A DNA stretch of 64,000 bases from an uncultured Pelagibacteraceae bacterium (lineage in GTDB: Bacteria; Pseudomonadota; Alphaproteobacteria; Pelagibacterales; Pelagibacteraceae): contig CACDSN010000003.1 in the NCBI GenBank assembly GCA_902555465.1, positions 34,152-98,151 on the forward strand, in the 5' to 3' direction. The notes beneath the pieces were generated by a model that saw only the letters and a list, made by a program, of their open reading frames with translations, did no database searches and was not told the DNA's origin. Below are positions 1-12,568 of the stretch, in pieces. Position 1 is the stretch's first letter. Each line of letters starts with the position of its first letter. A program made the translations under genes and the position numbers.

Positions 1-823
1 TAAAAATATAGATTTAGCTGAACCATCTACTCCAATTGAAATTCTAGGAATAAATGGAGCCTCGAATGCAGGAGATGATTTCTTAGTTTTATCCTCAGAA
101 AAAGAAGCAAAAAGTTTAGCTGAGGCCAGAGTAAATGAAGCTAAAGAGGGAATAAAAACTTTAAATTTCACATCAAAAGATAATGCATTTTCTCAAAAGA
201 CATCTGAAGAATTAAATATCATCGTAAAATCTGACGTTCACGGTTCATCCGAGGCAATTAAATTTGCTATACAAAATATCAAACATGATGAAGTCAAAGC
301 AAAAATATTACTCTCTGATATAGGAATGGTTACAGAAACAGATATAACTCTTGCAAAAGCATCCAATGCTTCTGTAATTGCTTTTAATGTTAAACCAAGT
401 AAAGAGGCTAAAAAATTGGCTGAACAAGAGGGTATTAAAATTGAGTCATTCAATATAATTTACGAATTAATTGATTATATTAAGAAAAAAATGTCAGGGC
501 TTTTATCTCCAGAAATTAATGAAGAAATAATAGGAACAGCTGAAGTATTAGATATATTTAAGGTTTCTAAAGTAGGTAAAGTTGCTGGATCAAAGGTTTT
601 AAATGGTGAAATTAATCAAGATTCAAATGCTAGAGTAATAAGAGATGGCACTATAATATTTAATGGGAAAGTTGGCTCTATTTTTAGAGAAAAAAATCAA
701 GTTAAGCAAGTAAATGCTGGATTGGAATGTGGTATCTCTGTTAAGGACTTTAATGATTTTCAAATTAAGGATATTATTGAGGCATATAGATCAAACATTA
801 TAGAAAGACAGATTTCATCATGA
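1..823 (+). CDS. infB: Translation initiation factor IF-2, C-terminal part (5' end outside window)
   Basis: Frame open from the window edge to TGA at 821-823; IF-2 C-terminal domain sequence (IGTAEVLDIFKVSKVGKVAGSKVLNGEI...NDFQIKDIIEAY); followed by rbfA. Confidence 0.93.
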   Translation, partial: KNIDLAEPSTPIEILGINGASNAGDDFLVLSSEKEAKSLAEARVNEAKEGIKTLNFTSKDNAFSQKTSEELNIIVKSDVHGSSEAIKFAIQNIKHDEVKAKILLSDIGMVTETDITLAKASNASVIAFNVKPSKEAKKLAEQEGIKIESFNIIYELIDYIKKKMSGLLSPEINEEIIGTAEVLDIFKVSKVGKVAGSKVLNGEINQDSNARVIRDGTIIFNGKVGSIFREKNQVKQVNAGLECGISVKDFNDFQIKDIIEAYRSNIIERQISS

Positions 824-1185
824 GTAAATTAGGAAAACCAGTTTCACAGAGACAACTAAGAGTAGGAGAAATGATTAAACAGGCATTAAGTATGATATTT
901 TTAAGAGAAGAAACAAAAATTTCTGATCTAGATACAAAATCTATAACTGTAACTGAAGTAAGAATGAGCCCAGACTTAAAAACTGCAAAAATATTTGTGA
1001 TACCTTTGGGAGGAAAAGATACGGAAAAAGTCATAGATAAATTAAAGGAATTTTCGTTTGTAATCAGAAAAGTATTATCAAAAAAAATTGTGGTAAAATT
1101 TATGCCAAAATTGTTTTTTGTAAATGATGATTCATTTGATTACGCTGAAAAAATAGAAAATTTAATTAGACAAACACAAAAATAA
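820..1185 (+). CDS. rbfA: Ribosome-binding factor A
   Basis: 121 aa; SQRQLRVGEMIKQALS...ITVTEVRMSPDLKTAKIFV; overlaps infB stop by 4 nt. Confidence 0.92.
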   Translation: MSKLGKPVSQRQLRVGEMIKQALSMIFLREETKISDLDTKSITVTEVRMSPDLKTAKIFVIPLGGKDTEKVIDKLKEFSFVIRKVLSKKIVVKFMPKLFFVNDDSFDYAEKIENLIRQTQK

Positions 1186-1195
1186 AATAGTTAAA

Positions 1196-1444
1196 ATGGA
1201 GAAAAAAATGAAAGAAATAGCTAGACATGATAAAGATACTGGCTCATCAGAAGTTCAAATATCACAATTAACTTCTAAAATTGAGAATTTATCTAATCAT
1301 ATTAAAAAATATAAAAAAGATAAACACTCATCAGTTGGATTGATTAAAGCGGTAAACAAAAGAAAGAAATTATTAGATTATTTGAAAAAAAATAAAATGG
1401 AGATGTACAAAGAAGTAATTTCGAAATTAAATTTAAGGAAATAA
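1196..1444 (+). CDS. rpsO: 30S ribosomal protein S15
   Basis: DTGSSEVQISQLTSKIENLSNHIKKYKKDKHSSVGLIKAVNKRKKLLDYLKK; slightly short N-terminus; followed by pnp. Confidence 0.93.
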   Translation: MEKKMKEIARHDKDTGSSEVQISQLTSKIENLSNHIKKYKKDKHSSVGLIKAVNKRKKLLDYLKKNKMEMYKEVISKLNLRK

Positions 1445-3517
1445 ATGTTTAAAGTAGTAAAAAAAGAAATAGAAGTAGCAGGAAAAAAAATTAGTTTAGA
1501 GACAGGAAAAATAGCAAGACAAGCTGATGGAGCAATAATTGCACAATGTGGTGAAACAATTGTTTTAGCAACAGCTGTAGGAGCAAAAAAGGTTAATCCA
1601 GATATAGATTATTTTCCTTTATCAGTAAATTATCAAGAAAAATATTATGCGGCAGGAAAAATTCCAGGGGGATATTTTAAAAGAGAGGCTAGACCAACAG
1701 AAAGTGAAACATTAATCTCAAGATTAATTGACAGACCCATTAGACCTTTGTTTCCAGAAGAATTTAAAAATGAAGTTCAAGTTCTTCCAACAGTAATTTC
1801 TTACGATAAAGAAAACGAAGCAGATATATTATCTATAATTGCTTCATCTGCAGCATTAGCGATATCGGGCATGCCTTTCTTAGGACCTGTAGGCGCCTCT
1901 AGAGTTGGTCTTGTTGGTGGAAATTATGTTTTAAACCCATCGAAATCACAGCTTAAAGATTCCAAACTAGATTTAGTTGTTGCTGGAACCAAAGATGCAG
2001 TTCTGATGGTAGAGTCAGAAGCAAGCGGTTTAACAGAAGAAGAAATGTTAAATGCAGTTAAATTTGGCCACGAAGGATTTATTCCTGTAATCAAAATGAT
2101 TGAAGATTTAGCGAAAGAATGCAAAAAATCTGACTGGGTTATTGAAAAAAAAGATCTTACCGAAGTAAAGAAAAAATTAGAGTCTGAATTTACTGAAGAT
2201 TTAAAGAAAGCTTTTTCAATAAGAGATAAACAGGAAAGATCAAATAAAATTTCTGAAATTACAGATAGAGCTAAAAAACTTTATGAGGAGAATGAGGAAA
2301 TTACAGATTTAGATGTAAATTCTGAACTTAAAAGTTTAGAAAAAACAATTGTAAGAACAGATATTCTTAAGAATAAAAATCGTATTGATGGCAGAGGTTT
2401 ATCCGATGTTAGACCAATAATGTGTGAAGTTGGAATTCTTCCTAGAGTTCATGGATCTGCATTATTTACAAGAGGAGAAACACAAGCAATAGTAACAACT
2501 ACTCTTGGTACATCAGATGATGAGCAAAAAATTGAAAGTTTAGATGGTTTGCAAAAAGAAAGATTTATGCTCCATTATAACTTTCCACCATTCTCAGTTG
2601 GAGAAACTGGTAGAATTGGAACAGGCAGAAGAGAAATAGGACACGGAAAACTTGCATGGAGAGCTATAAATTCATCATTACCATCAAAAGAAAAATTCCC
2701 TTATACGTTTAGAATAGTTTCGGAAATCACAGAGTCTAACGGTTCATCTTCAATGGCAACTGTATGTGGAACTTCACTAGCATTAATGGATGCAGGCGTA
2801 CCGATCAAAGAGCCAGTCGCAGGTATTGCAATGGGATTAATAAAAGAAGGCAATGACTTTAGTGTTTTATCAGATATTCTAGGTGATGAAGATCACTTAG
2901 GTGATATGGATTTTAAAGTTGCTGGAACCAAGGATGGAATAACATCTCTTCAAATGGATATCAAAATAAGAGGAATTACATTTGAGATAATGGAACAGGC
3001 TTTAAAACAAGCTAAAGATGGAAGAATTCATATTTTAGGTGAAATGAATAAAGCTTTATCCAAATCAAGAGATGAAGTTGGAAAACATACTCCAAAGATG
3101 GAAAAAATATCAGTAGATAAAAAAGATATAGCAACTGTTATAGGAAAAGGAGGAGCAACCATTAGAGAAATTGTTGAACTTTCCCAAGCAAAGGTTGATA
3201 TTAATGACGAAGGGGTCGTAACAGTAGCTGCGCCAGATGAAGAGTCTAGAAATAAAGCGATGCAAATGATTAAAGATCTAACAGCAAAACCAGAAATAAA
3301 CAAAATCTATAATGGAAAAGTAATGAAAATTATGGAGTTTGGTGCATTCGTTAATTTTTTAGGAAAACAAGATGGTCTTGTGCATATCTCAGAACTTGCC
3401 AATAAGAGAGTAGCCAAAGTAACTGATGTTATTAAAGAAGGAGATGAGGTTAAAGTAAAAGTTATTGGATTTGACAGAGGTAAAGTAAAACTATCAATCA
3501 AACAGGCAGCAGTTTAA
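1445..3517 (+). CDS. pnp: Polyribonucleotide nucleotidyltransferase (PNPase)
   Basis: 690 aa, two RNase PH domains, KH ([14 protein letters not shown]) and S1 ([19 protein letters not shown]) domains. Confidence 0.97.
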   Translation: MFKVVKKEIEVAGKKISLETGKIARQADGAIIAQCGETIVLATAVGAKKVNPDIDYFPLSVNYQEKYYAAGKIPGGYFKREARPTESETLISRLIDRPIRPLFPEEFKNEVQVLPTVISYDKENEADILSIIASSAALAISGMPFLGPVGASRVGLVGGNYVLNPSKSQLKDSKLDLVVAGTKDAVLMVESEASGLTEEEMLNAVKFGHEGFIPVIKMIEDLAKECKKSDWVIEKKDLTEVKKKLESEFTEDLKKAFSIRDKQERSNKISEITDRAKKLYEENEEITDLDVNSELKSLEKTIVRTDILKNKNRIDGRGLSDVRPIMCEVGILPRVHGSALFTRGETQAIVTTTLGTSDDEQKIESLDGLQKERFMLHYNFPPFSVGETGRIGTGRREIGHGKLAWRAINSSLPSKEKFPYTFRIVSEITESNGSSSMATVCGTSLALMDAGVPIKEPVAGIAMGLIKEGNDFSVLSDILGDEDHLGDMDFKVAGTKDGITSLQMDIKIRGITFEIMEQALKQAKDGRIHILGEMNKALSKSRDEVGKHTPKMEKISVDKKDIATVIGKGGATIREIVELSQAKVDINDEGVVTVAAPDEESRNKAMQMIKDLTAKPEINKIYNGKVMKIMEFGAFVNFLGKQDGLVHISELANKRVAKVTDVIKEGDEVKVKVIGFDRGKVKLSIKQAAV

Positions 3518-3521
3518 AAAA

Positions 3522-3746
3522 ATGCAAGATCAAAAAATATTGCAAATAATTGAAAATCTTAAAGGCAGAAGAAATTATGAAGAAAAAAAAGCTGCTAAAC
3601 TTGGATTTACATCATTATATGCATATTTTGAAAATAAAATAATGAAAGAAAAAGTAGCTGATGAAGAAAAGAGTAAAGAATTAGAGGAAATTCGAAGTTT
3701 TAAAGAAAGAACGAAAACTAAGAAAAAAAGTTGTAGTTGCTGCTAA
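3522..3746 (+). CDS. Small conserved-looking protein ending in KKSCSCC
   Basis: 74 aa charged ORF 4 nt after pnp stop; no family recognised. Confidence 0.6.
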   Translation: MQDQKILQIIENLKGRRNYEEKKAAKLGFTSLYAYFENKIMKEKVADEEKSKELEEIRSFKERTKTKKKSCSCC

Positions 3747-3856
3747 TTATTTTTTTTCTTTTCCCTTTTAATTTTTCTCTTCTCTTTAAGAGAAAGTTTT
3801 GCTTTTTTCATTACACTAGAATCTTTAAATGATTTTCCACTATATCTTTTAGACAT
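3743..3856 (-). CDS. 37-aa basic small protein (not in supplied ORF track)
   Basis: Reverse strand ATG at 3856 to TAG at 3743: MSKRYSGKSFKDSSVMKKAKLSLKEKRKIKREKKKNN; fills the gap before fabI start region and shares stop-codon bases with the convergent ORF. Confidence 0.45.
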   Translation of the reverse strand: MSKRYSGKSFKDSSVMKKAKLSLKEKRKIKREKKKNN

Positions 3857-3857
3857 T

Positions 3858-4643
3858 TTAAGTTATATTTTTTGGATCTGGCATTCCAACTTTGTTATAG
3901 CCAGCATCTACATAATGAATTTCACCAGTAACACCAGCAGCCAAATCACTCAAAAGATATAAAGCTGAATTACCAACATCATTAATATCTACATTTCTTT
4001 TTAAGAAGGAGTGATCCTCATTCCATTTATATAAGAATTTTGCATCTCCTATTGCAGAGGCAGCCAGGGTTTTAATTGGCCCTGCACTTATTGCATTTAC
4101 TCTAATTTGTTTAGAACCCAAATCCCTTGCAAGATATTTTACACTTGCCTCTAAAGCAGATTTACAAACTCCCATTACATTATAATTTGGGATTGCTTTT
4201 GTTGACTCATAAGTAAGCGTAATCATACTTCCATTAGGTTTCATTATTTTAACTGCTTCTCTTGCAACTTCTGTAAATGAAAAGCATGAAATAAGCATAC
4301 TCCTTAAAAAGTTTTCTCTTGATGTATTTAAATATTCACCAGATAATTCTGATTTATCTGAAAACGCTATAGCATGAACAACAAAGTCAATTTCACTCCA
4401 ATTAGATTTAATATCTTCAAATAATTTAATAACATCTTCTTTTTTTTCCACATCACAGCTGAATGTTACTTTTGAATTTAGTTTTTCAGCCAACGGTACT
4501 ACTCTTTTTTTTAAAGCATCTCCTAAATATGTGAATGCTAGTTCTGCTCCTGCCTCTGCTAATTTTTGAGAAATTCCCCATGCGATTGATCTTTCATTAG
4601 CTACACCCATTATTAAACCTTTTTTGCCCTTCATTAAGCTCAT
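3858..4643 (-). CDS. fabI: Enoyl-[acyl-carrier-protein] reductase (NADH)
   Basis: KKGLIMGVANERSIAWGISQKLAEAGAELAFTYLGDALKKRV; SDR family FabI. Confidence 0.95.
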   Translation of the reverse strand: MSLMKGKKGLIMGVANERSIAWGISQKLAEAGAELAFTYLGDALKKRVVPLAEKLNSKVTFSCDVEKKEDVIKLFEDIKSNWSEIDFVVHAIAFSDKSELSGEYLNTSRENFLRSMLISCFSFTEVAREAVKIMKPNGSMITLTYESTKAIPNYNVMGVCKSALEASVKYLARDLGSKQIRVNAISAGPIKTLAASAIGDAKFLYKWNEDHSFLKRNVDINDVGNSALYLLSDLAAGVTGEIHYVDAGYNKVGMPDPKNIT

Positions 4644-4645
4644 TT

Positions 4646-5857
4646 TTAAACCTTTTCAAAAATTAAAGACGCATTGGTCCCACCAAAACCAAAGCTATTA
4701 GACATAACTGAATTTAATTCCACATCCTTTTCAGTTTGAGTAATAATAGGGAATTTTTTAGCATCTTCATCCATATCATTTATATTTGCTGATGCGGTTA
4801 TAAAATTGTTTTTCATCATTATTAAACTATAAATAGCCTCATGAACTGATGCAGCTCCTAAAGGATGGCCAGACAGGGATTTAGTTGAGCTGATTTTAGG
4901 AATTTTAGATCCAAAAGTTTCTCCGACTGCATTTAACTCTGTAATGTCACCTACCGGTGTTGAAGTTCCATGAGTATTTAAATAATCAATTTTATTTTTT
5001 GATGTTGCGAGTGCCATTTTCATACATCTAATAGCTCCTTCACCAGATGGAGCTACCATATCATAACCATCAGAAGTTGCTCCATAACCCGTCAATTCTG
5101 CATATATTTTTGCACCTCTAGATTTTGCGTGTTCATATTCTTCAAGAACAAGAACACCCGCACCTCCAGCAATTACAAATCCATCTCTAGTTTTATCGTA
5201 TGCTCTAGAAGCTTTTTCAGGTGTATCATTATATTTTGAAGATAATGCTGTCATGGCATCAAACATAGCAGTCATCGCCCAATGAATTTCCTCACTTCCT
5301 CCTGCAAAAACAATATCTTGTTTACCCATTTGAATTAACTCCATAGAATTACCAATACAATGTCCACTAGTAGCACATGCAGAACTCATGGTGTAATTAG
5401 TTCCTTTAATTTTAAATGGAACCGCAAGTGTTGCAGATGCGGTACTAGCCATAGTTCTTGGAACAATGAAAGGACCCATTAGCTTTGGTGTTTTTGCTCT
5501 TGTTTTATCTGCGGCAAGTATAACATTTTCAATGGAAGGTCCTCCAGAACCCATAACAATCCCAGTTTTAAAATTACTTACATCTTTTTCTTCTAAGCCA
5601 GAGTCCTCGATAGCTTCTTTCATTGCTATATAATTGTAGGCAGAGCCAGAACCCATAAACCTAATTGTTTTTCTATCTATATGATCTTCAAGCTTAATAT
5701 TAGGTTTACCATGAATATGACTTTTAAGATTATGCTCCTTATATTCCTCAGAGAACGAAATTCCAGATTTTGAATTTAATAACGATTGTTTTACATCCTC
5801 TTGATTATTTCCTAGACAGGAAACTATGCCTAAACCTGTTACAACTACTCTTCTCAT
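4646..5857 (-). CDS. fabB: 3-oxoacyl-[acyl-carrier-protein] synthase I
   Basis: [18 protein letters not shown]..., active site [35 protein letters not shown]; between fabI and fabA. Confidence 0.94.
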   Translation of the reverse strand: MRRVVVTGLGIVSCLGNNQEDVKQSLLNSKSGISFSEEYKEHNLKSHIHGKPNIKLEDHIDRKTIRFMGSGSAYNYIAMKEAIEDSGLEEKDVSNFKTGIVMGSGGPSIENVILAADKTRAKTPKLMGPFIVPRTMASTASATLAVPFKIKGTNYTMSSACATSGHCIGNSMELIQMGKQDIVFAGGSEEIHWAMTAMFDAMTALSSKYNDTPEKASRAYDKTRDGFVIAGGAGVLVLEEYEHAKSRGAKIYAELTGYGATSDGYDMVAPSGEGAIRCMKMALATSKNKIDYLNTHGTSTPVGDITELNAVGETFGSKIPKISSTKSLSGHPLGAASVHEAIYSLIMMKNNFITASANINDMDEDAKKFPIITQTEKDVELNSVMSNSFGFGGTNASLIFEKV

Positions 5858-6357
5858 TATTTAAATAATCCTACCTTTAAATTTTCTGCAGAATAAATTT
5901 TTTTTCCATCTGCTAATAATATACCATTTGCGAGGCCAACTGTAGTTTCTCCTTTAATTATTATTCTTTTCATATCTATTTCATAAGTGGCTTTTTTAAC
6001 ATTTTTTAGAACTTCTCCAGTAAATTTAACCGTACTTACGCCTAAAGCTCTTCCTCTACCAGGATTTCCAAGCCATCCAAGATAAAATCCAACTAATTGC
6101 CACATCGCATCCAAACCTAAACATCCTGGCATAACTGGATCCTCTTTAAAGTGACAATTAAAAAACCATAAATCATCTTTAATATCCAACTCAGCTTTAA
6201 TTAATCCTTTTTTATATGTTCCAGTATTTTCACTAATTTCAGTAATTCTGTCAAACATCAGCATTGGAGGAAGGGGTAATTTTGCATTTCCTGGGCCAAA
6301 TAATCCACCTTCTCCGCAGTGAATTAACTCATCGTAGGTATAGGAGTTTTTTTTCAT
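5857..6357 (-). CDS. fabA: 3-hydroxydecanoyl-ACP dehydratase/isomerase
   Basis: [11 protein letters not shown]..., [31 protein letters not shown], FabA signature. Confidence 0.95.
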   Translation of the reverse strand: MKKNSYTYDELIHCGEGGLFGPGNAKLPLPPMLMFDRITEISENTGTYKKGLIKAELDIKDDLWFFNCHFKEDPVMPGCLGLDAMWQLVGFYLGWLGNPGRGRALGVSTVKFTGEVLKNVKKATYEIDMKRIIIKGETTVGLANGILLADGKKIYSAENLKVGLFK

Positions 6358-6404
6358 AAAAGTTTAACCTTAATACTTGATTTCAAGCAATTATAACATT
6401 ACTA

Positions 6405-6424
6405 TAGTTTAGAATAATTATAAA
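6405..6424. promoter_or_regulatory. Candidate Fur-family (Irr/PerR-like) operator, copy 1
   Basis: TAGTTTAGAATAATTATAAA; reverse complement TTTATAATTATTCTAAACTA matches the copy at 6846-6865 at 19/20 positions; lies 2 nt before the irr-like ATG and in the fabA/irr divergent gap. Confidence 0.65.
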
Positions 6425-6426
6425 GT

Positions 6427-6852
6427 ATGACAAAAGCTGAGACAAATTTCTTAGTAAAATTAAGAAGTTCTGGGTTAAGACCAACAAAGCAAAGAATTAA
6501 AATTTGCGAAGTGTTGTTTAATCGAGATAAAACTTTTCATTTTTCGATAAATGATTTAACAAATATTATTCAAAATCAACACAATGAAAAAATTTCATTA
6601 GCTACCGTGTATAATACAGTACATGCATTTAAAAAAAAAGGTTACTTGAAAGAAATTAATATTGGAAACGATATGTCGTATTTTGATACAAATACAACTT
6701 CACACCATCATTTCTATGATGAGCAGACTAAAGAATTAATTGATATTAATTCTCAAGAAGTTGAAATAAAAAAGACACCAACACCTCCAAATGGAAAAAA
6801 AATTGAAGGTGTTGAAGTTACTTTTAAAATCTCAAAAAAATCTAGTTTATAA
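6427..6852 (+). CDS. irr: Fur-family transcriptional regulator, Irr-like
   Basis: LRSSGLRPTKQRIKICEVLF...ISLATVYNTVHAFKKKGYLKEI...TSHHHFYDEQTKELIDI; no CxxC zinc motifs; irr-fabA-fabB-fabI arrangement. Confidence 0.8.
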   Translation: MTKAETNFLVKLRSSGLRPTKQRIKICEVLFNRDKTFHFSINDLTNIIQNQHNEKISLATVYNTVHAFKKKGYLKEINIGNDMSYFDTNTTSHHHFYDEQTKELIDINSQEVEIKKTPTPPNGKKIEGVEVTFKISKKSSL

Positions 6853-6865
6853 TCATTCTAAACTA
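6846..6865. promoter_or_regulatory. Candidate Fur-family (Irr/PerR-like) operator, copy 2
   Basis: TTTATAATCATTCTAAACTA, overlapping the irr-like stop codon (6850-6852) and 53 nt upstream of katG ATG. Confidence 0.65.
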
Positions 6866-6884
6866 CTTGACTTTTTATATTTAA

Positions 6885-9128
<2,244 letters not shown>

Positions 9129-9143
9129 AAAAGGGACAAACTT

Positions 9144-9737
9144 ATGGCGGAAATGAGTTTTGAGGATTTTTATAAAGTACCAGACTTAAAGTTTGATATT
9201 TTTAGACTTAGAAAAGATTTAGAAAAAGTATTAGAGAGAAAAAAATTTGAATCTCCTGGAGTTACTCACTTTGGAGCAATCCCACTTAATAGAGTTCCTA
9301 ACGATAAAAGTTCAATTGAAGGGAATAATGTACGAGGTAAATACTGGACTATTGCTGACGAGACTGGAAAAGAAGTGTCTAGAGATATAGATATTGATGA
9401 ATCGAAATATACAGAACTTGTTCCAGAATTTGAGGATACTTACTTTAAAGAAGTATATAATAGCCTAAAAAATAGATTTAAATTAGGTAGAGTTAGACTT
9501 CTTTTAAAAGAACCAAGATCCACCTTAAGTTGGCATAAAGATCCAGAACCTAGACTGCACATACCCATTGTAACTAATAAAGGATGCATGATGGTTATAG
9601 AAAACGTAGCTAAACACATGCCCGCTGACGGTACAGCAACAATTACAAATAATAAAAAATTTCATAATTTTTTTAATGGTGGAGAGCAGGCGCGAGTTCA
9701 TCTTGTAGCATGTGTATTAGAGGATCCCTTTAACTAA
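9144..9737 (+). CDS. Aspartyl/asparaginyl beta-hydroxylase-like (2OG-Fe cupin fold) protein
   Basis: LLLKEPRSTLSWHKDPEPRLHIPIVTNKGC...HNFFNGGEQARVHLVACV: HxD...H pattern; 15 nt after katG. Confidence 0.6.
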   Translation: MAEMSFEDFYKVPDLKFDIFRLRKDLEKVLERKKFESPGVTHFGAIPLNRVPNDKSSIEGNNVRGKYWTIADETGKEVSRDIDIDESKYTELVPEFEDTYFKEVYNSLKNRFKLGRVRLLLKEPRSTLSWHKDPEPRLHIPIVTNKGCMMVIENVAKHMPADGTATITNNKKFHNFFNGGEQARVHLVACVLEDPFN

Positions 9738-10189
9738 TTTGGAAGTTTACCCCAAAAATTATCAAACAAGATCCACCCCTTGAGATCGACATTTGCTATT
9801 TTACACCAATTATTTTTGCATTTTTTAATCAAAATAAGCTTTCCCTTTTCAGCTAATGCGACTGGTTCAGAGAATTTAGTAGGTTTAGAAAAAATATATT
9901 GATTCTTAATTAATATAACCGAGTTAGATTTTTTTAACTGAGAAGTGTGAATCCATCCACTATTATGTTTATGATCGATTATTCTTTTAAAATTTTCTTT
10001 TTTATCAATTACTTTAATTGGTAAATATTTTTTTACATAAACATATTTAATTGGATATTCAAAACTAGGGCCAAATCTGACATTTACTTTATTATTTTTT
10101 AGCATAACAAATTCTTCAGAAAAGGAAATATTAATAGGAAAAATTAACAAAAAAAATATGAAAGAACAAATTATAATTCGCATACACAA
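9734..10189 (-). CDS. Secreted SH3-domain protein
   Basis: N-terminal signal peptide-like segment; VMLKNNKVNVRFGPSFEYPIKYVYVKKYLPIKV...GWIHTSQL bacterial SH3 pattern. Start could be 10183. Confidence 0.7.
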   Translation of the reverse strand: MCMRIIICSFIFFLLIFPINISFSEEFVMLKNNKVNVRFGPSFEYPIKYVYVKKYLPIKVIDKKENFKRIIDHKHNSGWIHTSQLKKSNSVILIKNQYIFSKPTKFSEPVALAEKGKLILIKKCKNNWCKIANVDLKGWILFDNFWGKLPN

Positions 10190-10923
10190 TTTTTAATTTT
10201 TTTAAATTTTACTATTCTTAGCTTTAAACTTAATGTATTTAAAATTAATATAGAATTCTCTAAAACATTTTTAGATCCAATTATTATTTTAATTACTTCA
10301 TTAGCTTGAAAAGATCCAACTATACTAGCAGTAGATCCAAGGATCCCTTCTTGATCACAATTTAAAATATCATCTGATGGTTTTTCCTGATAGAAACAAT
10401 TTAAACAAGCGCTTTTTTTATTTTTAAAATTAAATACAAATATATGTCCATCATATTTACTTATAGCACCAACTACCAATTTTTTTTTAAACTCAAAAGA
10501 TTTATTATTAAGTAAAAATTTTGTATCGAAATTATCAGAAGCATCAACTATTATATGATATTTTGAAATTATTTTATCTACATTTTTTTTATCTATTTTT
10601 TTTTTATAAATATTAATTTTAACTAAAGGATTAGTATTTTTCAGTTTTTGTTTTAAAACATCAACTTTATACTTATTTATATCATTTGTATTAAATAAAG
10701 TCTGCCGGTTGAGGTTTGATAGAGAAACTTTATCATAATCTATTATTCCGATTTCTCCAACTCCAGCCCTACACAATAAATCAGCAACTGGACATCCAAG
10801 TCCACCCGCACCAACTATAAACACTTTTGATAAAGAAATTTTTTTTTGTCCTAAAATTCCAATATTTTTAAGAACTATTTGACGAGAATATCTATCTATA
10901 TAATTTTTACCTACTTGACTCAT
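10171..10923 (-). CDS. HesA/MoeB/ThiF family adenylyltransferase
   Basis: RYSRQIVLKNIGILGQKKISLSKVFIVGAGGLGCPVADLLCRAGVGEIGIIDYDKVSLSNLNRQ; CLNC and CVC zinc ligands. Confidence 0.85.
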   Translation of the reverse strand: MSQVGKNYIDRYSRQIVLKNIGILGQKKISLSKVFIVGAGGLGCPVADLLCRAGVGEIGIIDYDKVSLSNLNRQTLFNTNDINKYKVDVLKQKLKNTNPLVKINIYKKKIDKKNVDKIISKYHIIVDASDNFDTKFLLNNKSFEFKKKLVVGAISKYDGHIFVFNFKNKKSACLNCFYQEKPSDDILNCDQEGILGSTASIVGSFQANEVIKIIIGSKNVLENSILILNTLSLKLRIVKFKKIKNCVCEL

Positions 10924-11357
10924 TTTCCAGTAGATCCAAAACCACCCTCACCTCTTATTGTTTCAGGAAGATCATTTACTTCTTCAAAGGCAGCTTTAAT
11001 TATTGGAACTAGAACAATTTGAGCAATTCTGTCATCGTTATTTACAGTAAATTTTTTATCACCATGATTGAATAGTATAACTTTTAATTCTCCGCGATAA
11101 TCACTATCAATTGTACCAGGAGTATTTAAGATCGAAATATTATTTTTAGCTGCCAAACCTGATCTGGGTCTTATTTGAATTTCTGTATTATTTGGTATCG
11201 CTATAGAAAGCCCTGTTGGTATTATCTCTAACTTATTAGGCATTATAGAAACAGGTTTTTCTAAAAATGCCATAATATCCATACCTGAAGATCCTTCAGT
11301 TTTATAACTTGGCAATTTTACTTTTGAATTTAGTTTTTTTACTAGGATTTTAACCAT
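10920..11357 (-). CDS. dut: dUTP diphosphatase
   Basis: PSYKTEGSSGMDIMAF, RPRSGLAAKNNISILNTPGTIDSDYRGE, GEGGFGSTGK. Confidence 0.95.
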   Translation of the reverse strand: MVKILVKKLNSKVKLPSYKTEGSSGMDIMAFLEKPVSIMPNKLEIIPTGLSIAIPNNTEIQIRPRSGLAAKNNISILNTPGTIDSDYRGELKVILFNHGDKKFTVNNDDRIAQIVLVPIIKAAFEEVNDLPETIRGEGGFGSTGK

Positions 11358-12561
11358 TTGCTCTTAGTTCGCTAGAAATTTTTTCTACCAACTCTTTAGC
11401 AATCATTTCTTTGGTATTTAAAGGAATATTTTCAATATCAACTTTATTTTTTTGGAATATTTTTATTTCATTAAAATCACTATCAAAACCTATATTTTTA
11501 TTTGATACATCATTTGCAATTATCCAATCACAGTTCTTTTCATTTAATTTTTTAATTGAATTTCTCTCTAAATTTTTCGTTTCTGCGGAAAAACCTATTA
11601 CAAGTTGTGGTCTTAATTTGTTGTGTTTAGAAGTATAATCAAGAATATCTTTCGTTTTCTCAATTTCCAAATTTTGTAGGTTTGTCTTCTTGATTTTATC
11701 ACTATTGATTTTTGTAGTTCTAAAATCTGCAACTGCAGCGGTAAATATTGCTACATCTACGGGAAGATTTTGAATAGTTTTTTCATACATTTCTTGAGCA
11801 CTATCAATATTAAAAACTTTTACACCTTCAGGTGATTTTAGATTTGTTGGACCGGAAATTAATGTTGTATCAAAACCATTTTTTTGAAGTGCATCAGCTA
11901 TAGCATAACCTTGCTTGCCTGATGATCTATTTGTAATAAATCTAACTGGATCTATAAACTCTCTGGTTGGTCCAGCTGTTACCAAAGCTTTGAACATCTT
12001 ATTTTCCTCTTTATTTTTAAAATACTCATTTATTCTAAGAGAAATATTTAAAGGTTCAGAGAATTTACCAGCACCGTATTCTCCACATGCCATTTCACCA
12101 ATTTCAGGATCTATTATTTTATAACCTGATGAAATAAGTTTTTTTAAGTTTAATTGTGTTAAATTATTTTCCCACATTCTTACATTCATTGAGGGCGCAA
12201 TAAATATATCTTTGTTTGAAGCAAGAGCTACTGTTGTTGCCAAATCTTCAGCTAATCCATAAGTTAACTGAGCTACTTTATTAGCTGTGATTGGCGCGAA
12301 TAAAACAACATCAGCCCATCTAGATAAAGATATATGATCCATTTCTGCTTCATTTTTATAATCAAACAAATCTGTATAAACTTTTTCATTTGATAGAGAG
12401 CTAACTGATAAAGGTGTTATAAATTCTAAGGCTCCTTTCGTAAGAATTGTTTTAATTTTACATTGATTTTTTTTAAATATTCTTATCAATTCTAATGATT
12501 TATAGGCAGCTATACCACCACAAATTATAAGTAAAACTTTTTTATTCTGCAAATTTTTCAT
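11350..12561 (-). CDS. coaBC: Bifunctional phosphopantothenoylcysteine decarboxylase/synthase
   Basis: KKVLLIICGGIAAYKSLELIR..., ALVTAGPTREFIDPVRFITNRSSGKQGYAIA. Confidence 0.95.
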   Translation of the reverse strand: MKNLQNKKVLLIICGGIAAYKSLELIRIFKKNQCKIKTILTKGALEFITPLSVSSLSNEKVYTDLFDYKNEAEMDHISLSRWADVVLFAPITANKVAQLTYGLAEDLATTVALASNKDIFIAPSMNVRMWENNLTQLNLKKLISSGYKIIDPEIGEMACGEYGAGKFSEPLNISLRINEYFKNKEENKMFKALVTAGPTREFIDPVRFITNRSSGKQGYAIADALQKNGFDTTLISGPTNLKSPEGVKVFNIDSAQEMYEKTIQNLPVDVAIFTAAVADFRTTKINSDKIKKTNLQNLEIEKTKDILDYTSKHNKLRPQLVIGFSAETKNLERNSIKKLNEKNCDWIIANDVSNKNIGFDSDFNEIKIFQKNKVDIENIPLNTKEMIAKELVEKISSELRANG

Positions 12562-12568
12562 TTTTAAA

